Shown here: one piece after another, positions 45,413-57,120 of the stretch | How positions within the stretch are numbered: the first letter of the stretch is position 1 | Layout: every line of letters starts with the position of its first letter | Assembly: GCA_950097015.1 (NCBI GenBank) | Contig: CATNEN010000001.1 | Coordinates: forward strand, 18,542,501 to 18,606,500 | Origin: Macrostomum hystrix | Lineage: Eukaryota; Platyhelminthes; Macrostomidae | Length of the DNA: 64,000 nucleotides | Reading direction: 5' to 3' | Program-made: the position numbers and the translations under genes | Notes under the pieces: model-generated | The model's input: only the letters and a program-made list of their open reading frames with translations | Databases searched by the model: none | What the model was told of the DNA's origin: nothing

Positions 45413-46866
45413 ATGGATATAAGTGATCAGTGGCTAATATCTGACTGCGGAAGTGCAGACACAGCAGCGCCCGGTTTAAAAATTCGTTTAAAGCGCGTAT
45501 CGACCGCCCTCAATGAGGTGAGAATTCAGAGGCAGCAAATTATTTGAGATTGTAAAAAGTTTACAACTTTTCCTTTATTCTTTTGTTATATTTCTATTGT
45601 ACACTCACGTATTGCACGCATACATTGCCAGACTTCCCAACGCGCTGATCAGGTCAGGGTGACCTGCGAAACTGGCCCGGGACTTATAGTCCGATTCAAG
45701 CGACATTCTTGCGCAATTCCATCAACGGCTGAACTTCAGGTGAATGATAATGTATGTTACCTGCCTGTTCAATAACTTGTCCTTCTAAGTATTCTCCTTC
45801 TCCCCTCTGCAACTATAATCTCCCACTATAATCTTTGCATGTAGGCCCCGCGTCTTAATTTCTGTTATGCACATTCTCATGTTTCTGCATGAGAAAATAT
45901 TAAAAATGTTTAATTTTTCAGACTAACAAACGCGCTGTCCCTGAGGTCAACGTCGAATTATCCTTCTCCGACAGCGAGGAAGAGGGCGAAGGCAACTCAC
46001 GCGTGGATCAATCTTTACGAATCGCCCTAGCAGTATGTCCATTAGAGGTTCGTCAATCAATTGAGTGCGGTTAGATGGTGTGGCTGTATAAAGCTGATTT
46101 TGGGGCAAAGTTTCCTTTTCTGTAATCGTTTTTCTTTGAGTAACTTAATGAGAGAGGAGAGGATTAAGAGGGAGTAAAAAGTAGAGGCCGATTAAGTGAG
46201 ATGAGATGCAAACGAGATGTCAGCAAGCAAGTGAAATGTGAGAGAGGCGATGGAGAAAAGGGCGATTTAGAAGCATGAAAAAAAACAAATTAAATCGTGT
46301 TTAACTACACCCCCGCACAGCCTTTGCCTGACCCGACCGTTAAGAAGAGGCCGGCTCAGAGGCTCAGCCGATCTAGTGTCGATTATCGTCCCCCGACATC
46401 CACTAGAGATACAACCGAGCGCATACTGGGCATCAACGGGAAGACAGACACCGCGATCGCTGTTGCACCTGCGGGCGAGAAGGGACTGGGCGCCTTTGCG
46501 AGAATCAACCTAGCTGCGGGGGCGTTTGTCGATCAATTCGCCGGAATCCTGCTGAACGAACAGGAAGCGATTAGACGCGAATGTGAACCTAACTCCGACT
46601 GGATGCTATTTGAGTTTAAAGTTAACGGCAAATTATGGGTAATTGACGCCAGCAACAGTGACGGATTGGGAAGGTACCTGAACCATTCTTCTACTGCTCC
46701 TAACTGTAAAGCAAAGCTCATTATTATCGACCAGGGGCTGCGACCCGTCATTTATTTCGTGACAAATAAATATGTTGCAACGGGCACAGAACTGACGTTC
46801 GACTATACGACTGGTAGAGGTATCGATAATGATGATCTTGTGAAGAACCCATGGCTTCGAGACTAG
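45413..46866 (+). CDS. SET-domain methyltransferase of KMT5A (H4K20) type, cargo
   Basis: Four exons, 45413-45517, 45632-45739, 45922-46032 (or 46047) and 46321-46866, all phase 0; about 289 aa. The C-terminal SET domain has GEKGLGAFARINLAAGAFVD (SET-N), then GRYLNHSSTAPNCKAKLIII (the NHS motif with the Cys seen in KMT5A), TELTFDY, and a final NPWLRD matching the PWLKH end of KMT5A. Enzymes of this type monomethylate histone H4 lysine 20 and control chromatin compaction and the cell cycle. The acidic N-terminal part (FSDSEEEGEGN) is unlike the host enzyme. No premature stop is seen, and AATAAA follows at about 46967. It is flanked by degenerate direct repeats. Carriage by a DNA transposon is unusual; a role in silencing or protecting the element is inference. 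Confidence 0.85.
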
Positions 46867-47044
46867 AAAGACACGCATGTTATTATGACTCGTCGCTTAG
46901 TTTATTTTGCTAAATCTTTAATCATGTAACAATCATGTTTAATTATGTATATTCTTTATTACAAATAAAGCAATGGCGCATTGAGAAAATGGTTACTTTT
47001 CTGAAAAGTTTCTTGGAATTTGTGTCATAATTTTTTTAATCGCT

Positions 47045-47470
47045 TAATGTACTCGTACTCATTGGCATAATAAAGTAATAAAGCAAACAGGATGCTCCAG
47101 AATCATCAAGCAAGTAAATATAATTTAATAGTTTTATAACTCAGCAAATATCTTTTCCTAACAGACTGTACATATCTGTACAAATCTGTACATATTTTAA
47201 TTTTTCGAGACAAATAAAAGAGTATTTTTAGCGGCAGAGTTCTGCGGAAGTTCGGAACTGACTCGCGCCCCCAGTCTTTTAGGGATCTAAAACCAATTGA
47301 AGTGAGTCACAGAACTTGAACAGCCAAAAGAGGAGGGAGCAGCTCAAATAAAAACTGATAAGAATATTTAGAACGTAATGCATGTGGGTCTCCCCACCAC
47401 AGACGGAAGGAAAGCCTTATCTTATCAATTTGGTCTGTGCTTCCCACCCGATCAGTCCCACCCGATGTGC
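47045..47470. repeat. Copy 2 of the repeat flanking the SET gene
   Basis: Shares ordered blocks with about 45000-45340 in the same orientation, including CACAGAACTTGAACAGCCAAAAGAGGAGGGAGC-like and TCTCCCCACCACAGACGGAA segments. Direct repeats bracketing a gene suggest tandem duplication of a promoter-gene cassette or recombination-based capture. Confidence 0.65.
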
Positions 47471-47814
47471 CACGGCGTTCCTGCATGGCTTTCGAAGTTT
47501 CGGAGAAGGGCAATGGGGAATTTATGAACAGGGACTATTTTACTTAGATAGACTTAAAGTTGTTTTAAAAAAGCTTGAAAACTTCATGATGAGCTTGAAG
47601 ATGAACTTTCCTTCATCATGAGGAAATCATTTGAAATCATGAAACCAACTCAGTCGTGTAGGAAATCATTTCTAGGTTGATTTTCAATTGAATCCGACTC
47701 GATAAACTGTGCTCAAATCTATTGGGACACCGACGACAGCCATATAGTACTGACATAGTCAGAGTTAAGATAAACTTTTCTAGGTGACTTTCCAGGTTAA
47801 TAAGTTCGAGTCAA

Positions 47815-50365
47815 ATAAATTTGATGATGATCCCCCAGTTAATGATGATCCCCCAGTTGATGATGATCCCCCAGTTGATGATGATCCCCCAGTTGATGAT
47901 GATCCCCCAGTTGATGATGATCCCCCAGTTGACAATGATCCCACAGTTGACAATGATCCCCCAGTTACCAATGAACCCCAGTTGACAATTATCCCCCAGT
48001 CGAAAATGATCCCCCAGTTGACAATGATCCACAAGTTGACAATGATCACTCAGTTGATTATGATCACCCAGTTGACAACGATCCCCCATTTGATGATGAT
48101 CCCCCAGTTGATGATGATCCCCCAGTTGATGATGATCCCCCAGTTGATGATGATCCCCCAGTTGACCATGATCCCCAAGTTGAAAATGATCACTCAGTTG
48201 ATTATGATCACTCAGTTGACAATTATCCCCAGTTGACAATGATCCCACAGTTGACAATGATCCCCCATTTGACAATGATCCCCCATTTGACAATGATCCA
48301 CAAGTTGACAATGATCAGTCAGTTGATGATGATTCCCCAGTTGACAATTATCACCCAGTTGACAATGATCCCCCATTTGATGATGATCCCCCAGTTGACA
48401 ATGATCACTCAGTTGATTATGATCACTCAGTTGATGATGATCCCCTAGTTGATGATGATTCCCCAGTTGACAATTATCCCCCAGTCGACAATTATCCCCC
48501 AGTTGACCATGATCCGCCAGTTGACAATGATCACCCACTTGATAATGATCCCCCAGTTGACCATGATCCCCAAGTTGACAAAGATTCCCAGTTGACAATG
48601 ATCACTCAGTTGACAATGATCACTCAGTTGATTATGATCACGCAGTTGACAATGATCCCCCATTTGATGATGATCCCCCAGTTGATGATGATCCCCCAGT
48701 TGATGATGATCCCCCAGTTGATGATGATCCCCCAGTTGACCATGATCCCCAAGTTGACAAAGATTCCCAGTTGACAATGATCCACAAGTTGAAAATGATC
48801 ACTCAGTTGATTATGATCACTCAGTTGACAATGATCACCCAGTTGACAATGATCCCCCAGTTGACAATGATCCCACAGTTGACAATGATCCCCCAGTTAA
48901 CAATGAACCCCAGTTGACAATTATCCCCCAGTCGAAAATGATCCACCAGTTGACCATGATCCCCAAGTTGACAATGATTCCCAGTTGACAATGATCCACA
49001 AGTTGACAATGATCACTCAGTTGATTATGATCACCCAGTTGACAATGATCCCCCATTTGATGATGATCCCCCAGTTGATGATGATCCCCCAGTTGACCAT
49101 GATCCCCAAGTTGACAAAGATTCCCAGTTGACAATGATCCACAAGTTGACAATGATCACTCAGTTGATTATGATCACCCAGTTGACAATGATCCCCCATT
49201 TGATTATGATCCCCCAGTTGATGATGATCCCCCAGTTGATGATGATTCCCCAGTTGACAATGATCCCACAGTTGACAATGATCCACAAGTTGACAATGAT
49301 CACTCAGTTGATTTTGATCACTAAGTTGATTATGATCTGCCAGTTGACAAGTATCCCCCAGTTGATGATGATCCCCCAGTTGACAATGATCCCACAGTTG
49401 ATTATGATCACCCAGTTGACAATGATCCCCCAGTTGACAATAATCCCACAGTTGACAATGATCCCCCAGTTGACAATGATCCCCCATTTGATTATGATCC
49501 CCCAGTTGATTATGATCAGCCAGTTGACAAGTATCCCCCAGTTGATGATGATCCCCCAGTTGAAAATGATCCCACAGTTGACAATGATCCACAAGTTGAC
49601 AATGATCAGTCAGTTGATTATGATCACTCAGTTGACAATGATCACCCATTTGACAATGATCCCCCAGTTGACAATGATCCCACAGTTGACAATGATCCCC
49701 CAGTTAACAATGAACCCCAGTTGACAATTATCCCCCAGTCGAAAATGATCCCCCAGTTGACCATGATCCCCAAGTTGACAATGATTCCCAGTTGACAATG
49801 ATCCACAAGTTGACAATGATCACTCAGTTGATTATGATCACGCAGTTGACAATGATCCCCCATTTGATGATGATCCCCCAGTTGATGATGATCCCCCAGT
49901 TGACCATGATCCCCAAGTTGACAAAGATTCCCAGTTGACAATGATCAACAAGTTGAAAATGATCACTCAGTTGATTTTGATCACTAAGTTGATTATGATC
50001 TGCCAGTTGACAAGTATCCCCCAGTTGATGATGATCCCCCAGTTGACAATGATCCCACAGTTGATTATGATCACCCAGTTGACAATGATCCCCCATTTGA
50101 TGATGATCCCCCAGTTGATGATGATCCCCCAGTTGATGATGATCCCCCAGTTGACCATGATCCCCCAGTTGACAATGATCCCACAGTTGACAATGATCCA
50201 CAAGTTGACAATGATCAGTCAGTTGATTATGATCACTCAGTTGACAATGATCCCCCCAGTTGACAATGATCCCACAGTTGACAATGTACCTCCCCTGTTG
50301 ACAATGATCCCACAGTTAACAAAGATCCCCCAGTTGATCATGATCCCCCAGTTAACAATGATCCC
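47815..50365. repeat. 18-bp minisatellite, about 2.5 kb
   Basis: About 140 units of the type GATGATCCCCCAGTTGAC, alternating GTTGATGATGATCCCCCA, GTTGACAATGATCCCACA and ATCACTCAGTTGATT variants, with larger blocks repeated (the segment near 48780-49020 recurs near 49620-49840). The unit is a multiple of three, so long open frames exist in both directions; none shows non-repeat coding sequence. Confidence 0.96.
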
Positions 50366-50570
50366 TGAATTGCTTCAGTTCAACCAGCTGTTAAATGGGT
50401 ACCAGCATCAGCTGGGATACTTGAAAGGTGGGTGTGGCGTCCCGCCAGTCCATGGACTGAACAGCTGTACGCAACCTTCAGATGCGCCGCGCCATAGCTG
50501 CAGCTGTGCTGTCGGCTGCACATCTGGCCCAATTGGGGCAGGTGTAATCAATTATTATTATTATTATGGT
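50362..50570 (+). repeat. SINE family B copy, head missing
   Basis: Begins in the body (TTCAACCAGCTGTTAAATGG), with GTCCATGGACTGAACAGC, CTTCAGATGCGCCGCGCC and the end GGGGCAGGTGTAATCAATTATTATTATTATTAT. It directly abuts the right end of the 18-bp array. Confidence 0.85.
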
Positions 50571-52126
50571 GGTATGTAATTCTATGGTAATGTGTTTACA
50601 TAATGGCGGAGTGATTTGGAGAGTCGTCCATTTACGCTCGTAAAGCAGGTCGCTCAATTGTGAGGGCGACCGGCATTATGAATTTTGGCGCTGATTCATT
50701 TCTTAAATTCTAACAGCAACTGCGCACTTGGTGCGGCCTCTGATGCGCAAGTTGACAAGATTTTTTGGCTCAGTTGTGCCAGCTCAGTATTATTAACTTA
50801 TTAAGTATTGTAGACATAGATGAGCCGCCTTCAGGAAAACGATCCCAAAAGATTCGATCGTAGGTGAAAGCACTAGCTGTGTCAGCATTATGTTTTGCTG
50901 CATAACGTTTAAATTTCGAAATTAAAGAAGTAAGAGTCAACGAAAATAAATATAAATTTCTAACGCAGTTCAGTATAAAGAATTTGTCTGACTGGCTGCT
51001 TAATTGCCGCACAAAGAACGTTTAATTTTCTGTATAAATAGTAAAAGGATGCATAGCGGGAGAAAAAAAGTAAACACCAAGTATCTGTATACATATGGGA
51101 TAGGCCTGGGATAGGATTTGGATAGCACTCAAACCGGAATGTTTTGTAGAATTAAATATCTGCAGGGTACTAAATGCAAAGCAACTGAAGAAGAGTGAAA
51201 TTGAACAGACGAACAGTAAATTACAGAAATAAAAATAGGAAAGCTTAAAGAGCAATAATAAAAGAGCCCGCCTTTACTTGATAAAGGCACTTTGACTTTT
51301 TCTTTCGTACAAAATGCCTGTTGTGACTATTAATTAGTAAAAACTTATTTTCGAATTTATTTCTCACGCCGAACAGTTATATTGCAGTGATTATGCCGCT
51401 AAACTAAACAGTACGGCAACAGTTTAATGACGCTCGAACTTCTGAGGAGCAATCTTAGAATAGACACTAATATCAATGTCATCCGCAGCTTCCATTTCTC
51501 GACGCACCTGACCGTGTACCGGGCGTCAGGTGTTCATGGAGAATATCTGGAAGAAATTCGGAATGTTTTAAACCCAATTTACATACGAGTATTTATCTGT
51601 CTAGAATGATTGCCCTTAATCAAAATTATAAACGTATATTACCAAATTTGTAAAGGGATCAGTGTCATTGACAATACAACAACAAAACAGCAACAACAAC
51701 TGTCTTTGACAATGGCAATTAGAAATATATTTACTGATTATTGTCTACAACCGTAATGGTAGACAATACAATAGCCTGGGGAATTTCATGGTCTAACCCA
51801 ACTAAATTTTGAGAGATCCAGAGGGGAAGTAAAATACACAGCAGAGATAAGAGTCTAGAGTCACTAGAGTCTAGACTAGACAAACAAAGCGTTTCTTTAG
51901 GGCAAGGACTTCTATAAATAGCATCTATAAATAGATCGATGCTTGTATTCAGAGGTCCTTGCTTTAGGGTGGCATAGATACCTTACATTGTAACTTGATT
52001 TGGCTAGCTGTCTAAAGCGGAGACACGGCCACAATATTTTTTCCAACAACTATAAGCAACAAAGCGGAAGCGGCCAAGAGTAATATTAACTGGTTCCTCT
52101 TAGAGGCTGTGCCAGACACTGGGACA
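50571..52126. other. Upstream region of the ETS cargo gene
   Basis: AT-rich. A 60-codon frame at 51427-51609 with a fairly ordered start (MTLELLRSNLRIDTNINVIR) has no recognised family and no obvious splice partner. (CAACAA)n near 51680 is simple sequence. The ETS promoter presumably lies at the right end. Confidence 0.4.
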
Positions 52127-53137
52127 ATGAATTTTGATAGCCGAAATACAACTGAATCCCTAAAGGTAAATCTATATGATTCGAGACAGTGACTGGTTGT
52201 TCTATGGGAGACAGTGGGTATCTACTAGGAGTATATCAAAATCTCGTAGATTTTCTAGGTAGCTAGCTTATAGCTAGAAAGACAGTTACTATAGCAACAC
52301 TTGATTGCGGAGAGTGGCTAGATTGTCTAGCTATGGGACACGGTGTCTAGATTGATTGTTCACGGGAGACAAGCTAATCGCAAACCCATTTATTCTTACC
52401 AGCCCGTCGATGACCTGGGCAGTCTAGACAATTTGGACTTCGCCGTGATGCGCTGCGAATTCAGTGACCTCCAGTCTTACGAAAGCGCTGCCCTCTTCGA
52501 TTTGTACAAGCCGGTTGCCAACGAAGATGACACTGGGGCCATGAGCGCATCGGAGTCCATCTGGTCCATCGGACAGCAACAGCATCCGCAGCAGCGACTG
52601 AATGCTTCGGCGATTGATTGCTCCCTTTGCTGGGTTCATTCGCTTGATCCGCCCACTTCGCATCTCCCAACGCATGTGCAGCCGCCAGGCGTCATAAAAA
52701 GAACAAGGAAGAAGCGTGCTGGCATCGGTTAGTGTTTTTGAGCTGCGAAAATTTGGGATTTGAGAATCTTTAGTATTTAACAACAATTAGCTATCAAAAC
52801 TTAGCATTGCCCAACCTCAGACAGGAATTTTTGGCTGTGGGAGTTTCTGTACCAGTTACTCGAAACTCCGTCTGTCGCTGACCTGTCGCCACAATGCTTG
52901 CGCTGGGAGAACAAGCTGGAGGGCATTTTCCAAATTCTAAACCCAACCGGCCTAGCAGAGGCCTGGGGCAGTTACAAGCGGCGGGACATGAGCTTTGAAA
53001 CGATGAAGCGAGCGCTGAGGCATTACTACGAGGACAAGCTTATCACCAAGACCCACCCAAGAGACAAGCACTTTTACAAATTTCACTTCGACCACGAGAA
53101 AGTAAAACTTTTTTTAGAAAAATTACAGACAAAATGA
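52127..53137 (+). CDS. ETS-domain transcription factor, cargo
   Basis: Proposed exons 52127-52165, 52331-52727 and 52821-53137, junction phases 0 and 1; about 250 aa. The last exon encodes a full ETS domain of about 85 residues: FWLWEFLYQLLETPSVADLS, RWENKLEGIFQILNPTGLAE, then recognition helix FETMKRALRHYYEDKL, which keeps both DNA-contacting arginines, and HFYKFHFD at the end. ETS proteins bind GGA(A/T) sites. The closest feel is the ETV6/Yan or SPDEF branches, but placing it needs a tree. A basic stretch KRTRKKRAG before the domain could be a nuclear signal. No pointed/SAM domain is visible. The first exon is short and its choice tentative; the other two are firm. Confidence 0.82.
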
Positions 53138-53602
53138 CATGTAAATCAGAAATCCCATAATTTAATAAATACCTCAGAAATCCCTACATTGCCCTAGAAA
53201 TCACATGATCCAGACAATGACTCAGAATTACATCACGGATTGCCTGATTGTCAGTTGCGCTACTTCACTCATGTAAACTATTGTTTCTTACGGCCATGTT
53301 TTGTTCTGTTTTCTTGTGTTTTCTCATATTGTCCATGCATGACTTATCATCTGTTATTAAGCCTTGATTTTGAAGACATGTAATTGAGACCGACTGTTTC
53401 CTATAAAAGTATGATATCTACGAGTACTTATAAATGCTATACTATAAATAAACTAATAGTTGCTGCACATTATTTCATAAACTAAAAAACAAAAAGCACA
53501 CTTAACGTTGTTGCGAGTGCAGCCGTGGAACTCTATTGACATGACAAGGAGTTCGTGAATGTCGCTGTCGTTCTCTAACCTGCTAAACTCGGCCAGATGC
53601 AG
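53138..53602. other. Gap between convergent ETS and polyQ genes
   Basis: AT-rich. AATAAATACC (53164) and AATAAACTAA (53446) are possible polyadenylation signals of the + and neighbouring transcripts. Nothing else seen. Confidence 0.4.
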
Positions 53603-54870
53603 CTAGCCGGGACGCTGGGCAAACTTGTGCTCGACGCTGACTGAAATTCCCCATGCTGCAGAGGGTTAGATCAATTCATTTATCTCATTTTGAATTCCTA
53701 ATGTGAATTTAAACTCAAACTGCTTAAGAAGAAAGTAACTGCATACCTGTACATCCGAGGTAAGAGCTAAGAGCGATGTCTCGTCGGTACATTTTCTGCC
53801 GACCACCTTGCAACACACGTCTCAGGATTTTCTGGAACGGGGAAAACTAAAATTGGAATTTCACAGTATACAGTTTTTGCTTTCGGTTGAAATTCGGTCA
53901 ACTATGAATTTCAGCTACATTTCTGCAAGCCTTTAAGGGACAGATGCCAGCTATTATATCAAGTCATTCTAAGAAGCTAATTGCATGCATCTTAAGTACA
54001 TCTTAAACACAAAGCAAGGTGCAATAGCTCAATAAATATGTTTGTTGTCGTGCAAAGCTAAAGCAATTTATAAATACTTAATGCATGCAGTGCATGTAAT
54101 AAATAAATGAGTGTGAAATAAATATAAAGACACGAAGGCATAGATATCCAAAAATCCTATGGCGCTGCAGTGCAGGATCGATCCTATACTCTGCTCATCA
54201 TCTCATCATGCTCAGAATCAGTGCTCTGAAAGGCGAAAAGGAGTTTTAAGGCACAAATATCATTATTTAGTAAAAACATGCACCTTTAATAGTTGCTTTA
54301 TCCAATGGCAACAAGGGCATGCATCCAACTCTAAGCGAATGCTTGGAGTTTGCTTATGGAATGAGCTGCATGGTTAGACACGAAGTGCGGCACGTACGAC
54401 AAAAAGACTAACGTTATAGCATTTAGCTACTATATCATATTAAAAGTGAGTGCATGTTGCTTTATTGTAATATTGTGTTTGCATTTGTGGTGTGAATTGC
54501 AGCTTGTTAAACGACGTGTAGCTAATGGCTAAAAAGAGATTTAGTTTTACCATGCACCTAGCACCAATATGAAGATTTTAAAGGAAAGTAAAACCTGCAA
54601 AACCGGGTATATCTTTTTTAGGATGTTTAAAAGCATATTTTAATAATTGTTAAAAAACTGTCAAGAATTGCGAAGAACTATTGGTATAAAAAAGCATAAA
54701 GTGGTTTAACAAACCTTTTTATTTATTTCCACCGGAAGGTAGGTGCCGGGGCGGGGTGAAGTTGGTAGATGCCCCGGCACCTACCTTCACCTTCCAGACC
54801 ACCACACGTTGGCCCTGGCCCACCGTGTGTGGCTCAAGAAGCCACGGTGAGCCAGGGCCCTGCTGCTGCG

Positions 54871-54927
<57 letters not shown>

Positions 54928-54934
54928 TATCCAT
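53603..54934 (-). CDS. Small polyglutamine cargo protein (three exons)
   Basis: Exons read leftward: 54934-54785, 53831-53747 and 53655-53603 (stop TAG), phases 0 and 1, canonical borders (donors GTAGGT and GTATGC); 95 aa. MDNHH is followed by about 16 glutamines, then GPGSPWLLEPHTVGQGQRVV, a basic exon (KILRRVLQGGRQKMYRRDIA) and a hydrophilic tail ending AQRPG. No family recognised. The Q-run plus basic core would suit a small nucleic-acid or transcription cofactor, which is inference only. The donor of exon 1 lies in the arm of a perfect 18-bp hairpin. Confidence 0.6.
54735..54796. repeat. Perfect 18-bp inverted repeat over a splice donor
   Basis: GAAGGTAGGTGCCGGGGC and its exact complement GCCCCGGCACCTACCTTC are separated by about 18 bases. 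The right arm contains the exon-1 donor of the polyQ gene (reverse strand AAG before GTAGGT). Confidence 0.85.
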
Positions 54935-55714
54935 GGTTATCCTGATTATCCAAAATTGAGCGCTCTATCTGAAATTAAGTGGTCTCAATCAAATTCGTAT
55001 CATTTTAATCAAGATCGTATGAACAGATATTAGTATGATTATCGATTTTTAAGAGCACTCAGCACTGAAATCTCAGAGGAATCAAATGAGAAGCAATCAA
55101 AAGAATCTCGAAGGAATTAAACAAATAAAAGAAATTCAAAGACAGACGAAACAAGACTAGGTTTCGGCAAGAGTGTTCTATTAAATAAATTCAGCTGACT
55201 GGTGAGTTACTAGTTTTAATTGTAGCTCGAACATTTTTTATCAGACTAATTTAAATGGCTAATAGTAATAAGTTTTTCAGCTATTAAAATATTCAACATT
55301 ATTGAACAGGTGCTTATCACACTAGCTGGAATGGTGGCATTTTTGACTGGCTTAAGGCAGTACTACCTATAGCAACTGCTTTCCTTACATCAGTGCATCT
55401 GAGAACTGCTGGTCACATAGTAAGGGCTTGACTAATCATGATCCTTTTGTGAAATACTTAACACCTAACCCACAATTGATAGCTACTATCAATTGTAACT
55501 CAAATTAATTTTGAGCCATTGGTTTAAATAATACATGTGTACAGGTTCAGTTTGTCTAAAAAGGTACTATGCATGTATTTTTTAACTTAAAAGCTTACTA
55601 AACATATATACTACCTCTGTATGTCAGACCCTAAAGTGTCATAAAAATTATAGCATTCACTAGCTATTGCTAGCTGTTGGTACTAGCTAGGGTTATTTGG
55701 TCTGCTGTATTCAT
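54935..55714. other. AT-rich stretch upstream of the polyQ gene
   Basis: No gene seen. TAGCTA-type short words are frequent towards the right end. Confidence 0.4.
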
Positions 55715-55970
55715 GTGAGACAATTTGTGTCCTTTAGCAAGACACTTAATTTACTCTGCATTGCTTTAGTTCACCCAGCTGTTAAATGGTACCAGCATTC
55801 GCTGGGATAATTGAAGGTGGGTGTGGTGTCCCCCCAGTCCATGGACTGTACAGCTGTACGCAGTCTTCAGATGAGCCGCGCAATAGCTCCGCTGTGCTGT
55901 CGGCTGCAAATCTAGCCAGTGACCCCAGTGTATACTTGAGTTATTTGGTCTGGTATTTAGCAGCTAGGGG
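55715..55970 (+). repeat. SINE family B copy
   Basis: Has GTGTCCTTTAGCAAGACACTTAA, CACCCAGCTGTTAAATGG, GTCCATGGACTGTACAGC and a CTTCAGATGAGCCGCGC variant. The end is diverged. Confidence 0.8.
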
Positions 55971-56109
55971 TCGGCAATGAGCCAGTGGGCCACTTACAGA
56001 ACCTAAAAGACGACGGCTGTATTAAATGTAGGAATCTGAGAAAGGGCAGGGATTAGACATAGGATAGATGAGGCAGGGGGGAATTAGGGTGGGGGTTTGA
56101 TTCCTAACT

Positions 56110-56525
56110 CTACTGGTACAACTTAATATGCCCTTTGGCAAGAGGCCTAACTTGCTTGCTTCAGTTCACCCTGTTATAAAATTAATAATAATCCATTAAC
56201 TAATTACAACTGTCACTATGGGCCAGATGTGTAGCCGACAGCACAGCTGCAACTATTGTGCGGCGCATCTGAAGACTGTGTACGGCTATGGACTACAGCC
56301 AGTACAGTCCCTCGACTGGGGATGGCTACACCCACTATAAGTTACCACAGCTAATACTGGTACCCATATAATAGCTAGCTGAACTGAAGCAATTCAGAGT
56401 TAATTGCCTATCTTAGAGACACAAATTTCAAATTGTTTCTTAAAGAAACAGGAGTCAGGAATCGAACCATCAACCTTCAAGATGCGAGTCTGACGCTCTA
56501 ACTGCTGGGCTACAACCCAGCTGTA
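56110..56525 (-). repeat. SINE family B copy with tRNA-like head
   Basis: Reverse orientation. The head at 56450-56520 reads on - as TAGCCCAGCAGTTAGAGCGT with B-box GGTTCGATTCCTGACTCC, which shows the tRNA origin of the family. The body holds the CATCTGAAG and CCATGG core, diverged. Confidence 0.8.
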
Positions 56526-56527
56526 AA

Positions 56528-56935
56528 ATATTAATAATAATGACACTAGACACAAGGGCCAGTGCAGGTGTTGTGTGTCAAGCACACTAGCAGGTGGGGA
56601 CTGCACACCTAATATACTCCCCGGCCCTCTTGGACACCGGTTGACAGCCGCGTGTCAGCAATGGAGTTTATTTTTTCCAAACATATCGGCAGCATCCAAA
56701 CCCACTGAATTGCCGCACAGAACTGCTTAATTTCACGCCAGCCGGAATTATTATTCCCCGATGAAATATCGGTACTCATTTGCAGCTGAGTAGACTGTGT
56801 GCACATCAGGGCAAAGCAGCTTGCCAAAGGCTGCACGAATAGTTCTAGACTAGGTCGGGAGTTGAACCCAGGACCATCTGATCCAGAGTCCGACACCTTA
56901 CAGACCGAGCTATCCGCCCCTCTGTTTATCCAAGC
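56528..56935 (-). repeat. SINE family A, full copy with tRNA-like head
   Basis: On the - strand the head is GGGGCGGATAGCTCGGTCTG (A-box) with GGGTTCAACTCCCGAC (B-box). The body continues CTAGAACTATTCGTGCAGCC and ends in CACTAGCAGGTGGGG-type and TATTATTAATATT sequence. The copy at 37028 is the same without the head. Confidence 0.88.
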
Positions 56936-57120
56936 TAGCTGTAAAATGGGTACCAATATTAGCTATTTGAACTTAAGGTGGGTCTGGCATCCCTCAGTCC
57001 ATGGACTGAACAGCCATGTGCAGCCTTTAGATTCGAGTGTATGCTGCACAATAGCTGTGGCTGTGCTCTTGACCATACTGCACAATTGGCCGGATAGGTA
57101 TAATAAATTATTAATTACTT
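56936..57120 (+). repeat. SINE family B copy, diverged
   Basis: Carries GCTGTAAAATGGGTACCA, GTCCATGGACTGAACAGC and AATTGGCCGGATAGGTATAA. SINEs A and B are packed back to back from 55715 to 57120, so this part of the transposon is a hotspot for SINE insertion. Confidence 0.75.

Noticed and set aside
47784-50579. Many 60-215 codon frames on both strands (PQLTMI and GDHCQL repeats)
   Set aside because: The 18-bp unit is a multiple of three and lacks stops; no start context, splice structure or non-repeat domain supports a gene.
51427-51609. 60-codon frame upstream of the ETS gene as an extra exon
   Set aside because: No donor in a fitting phase, ends at its own stop, and no recognisable domain.
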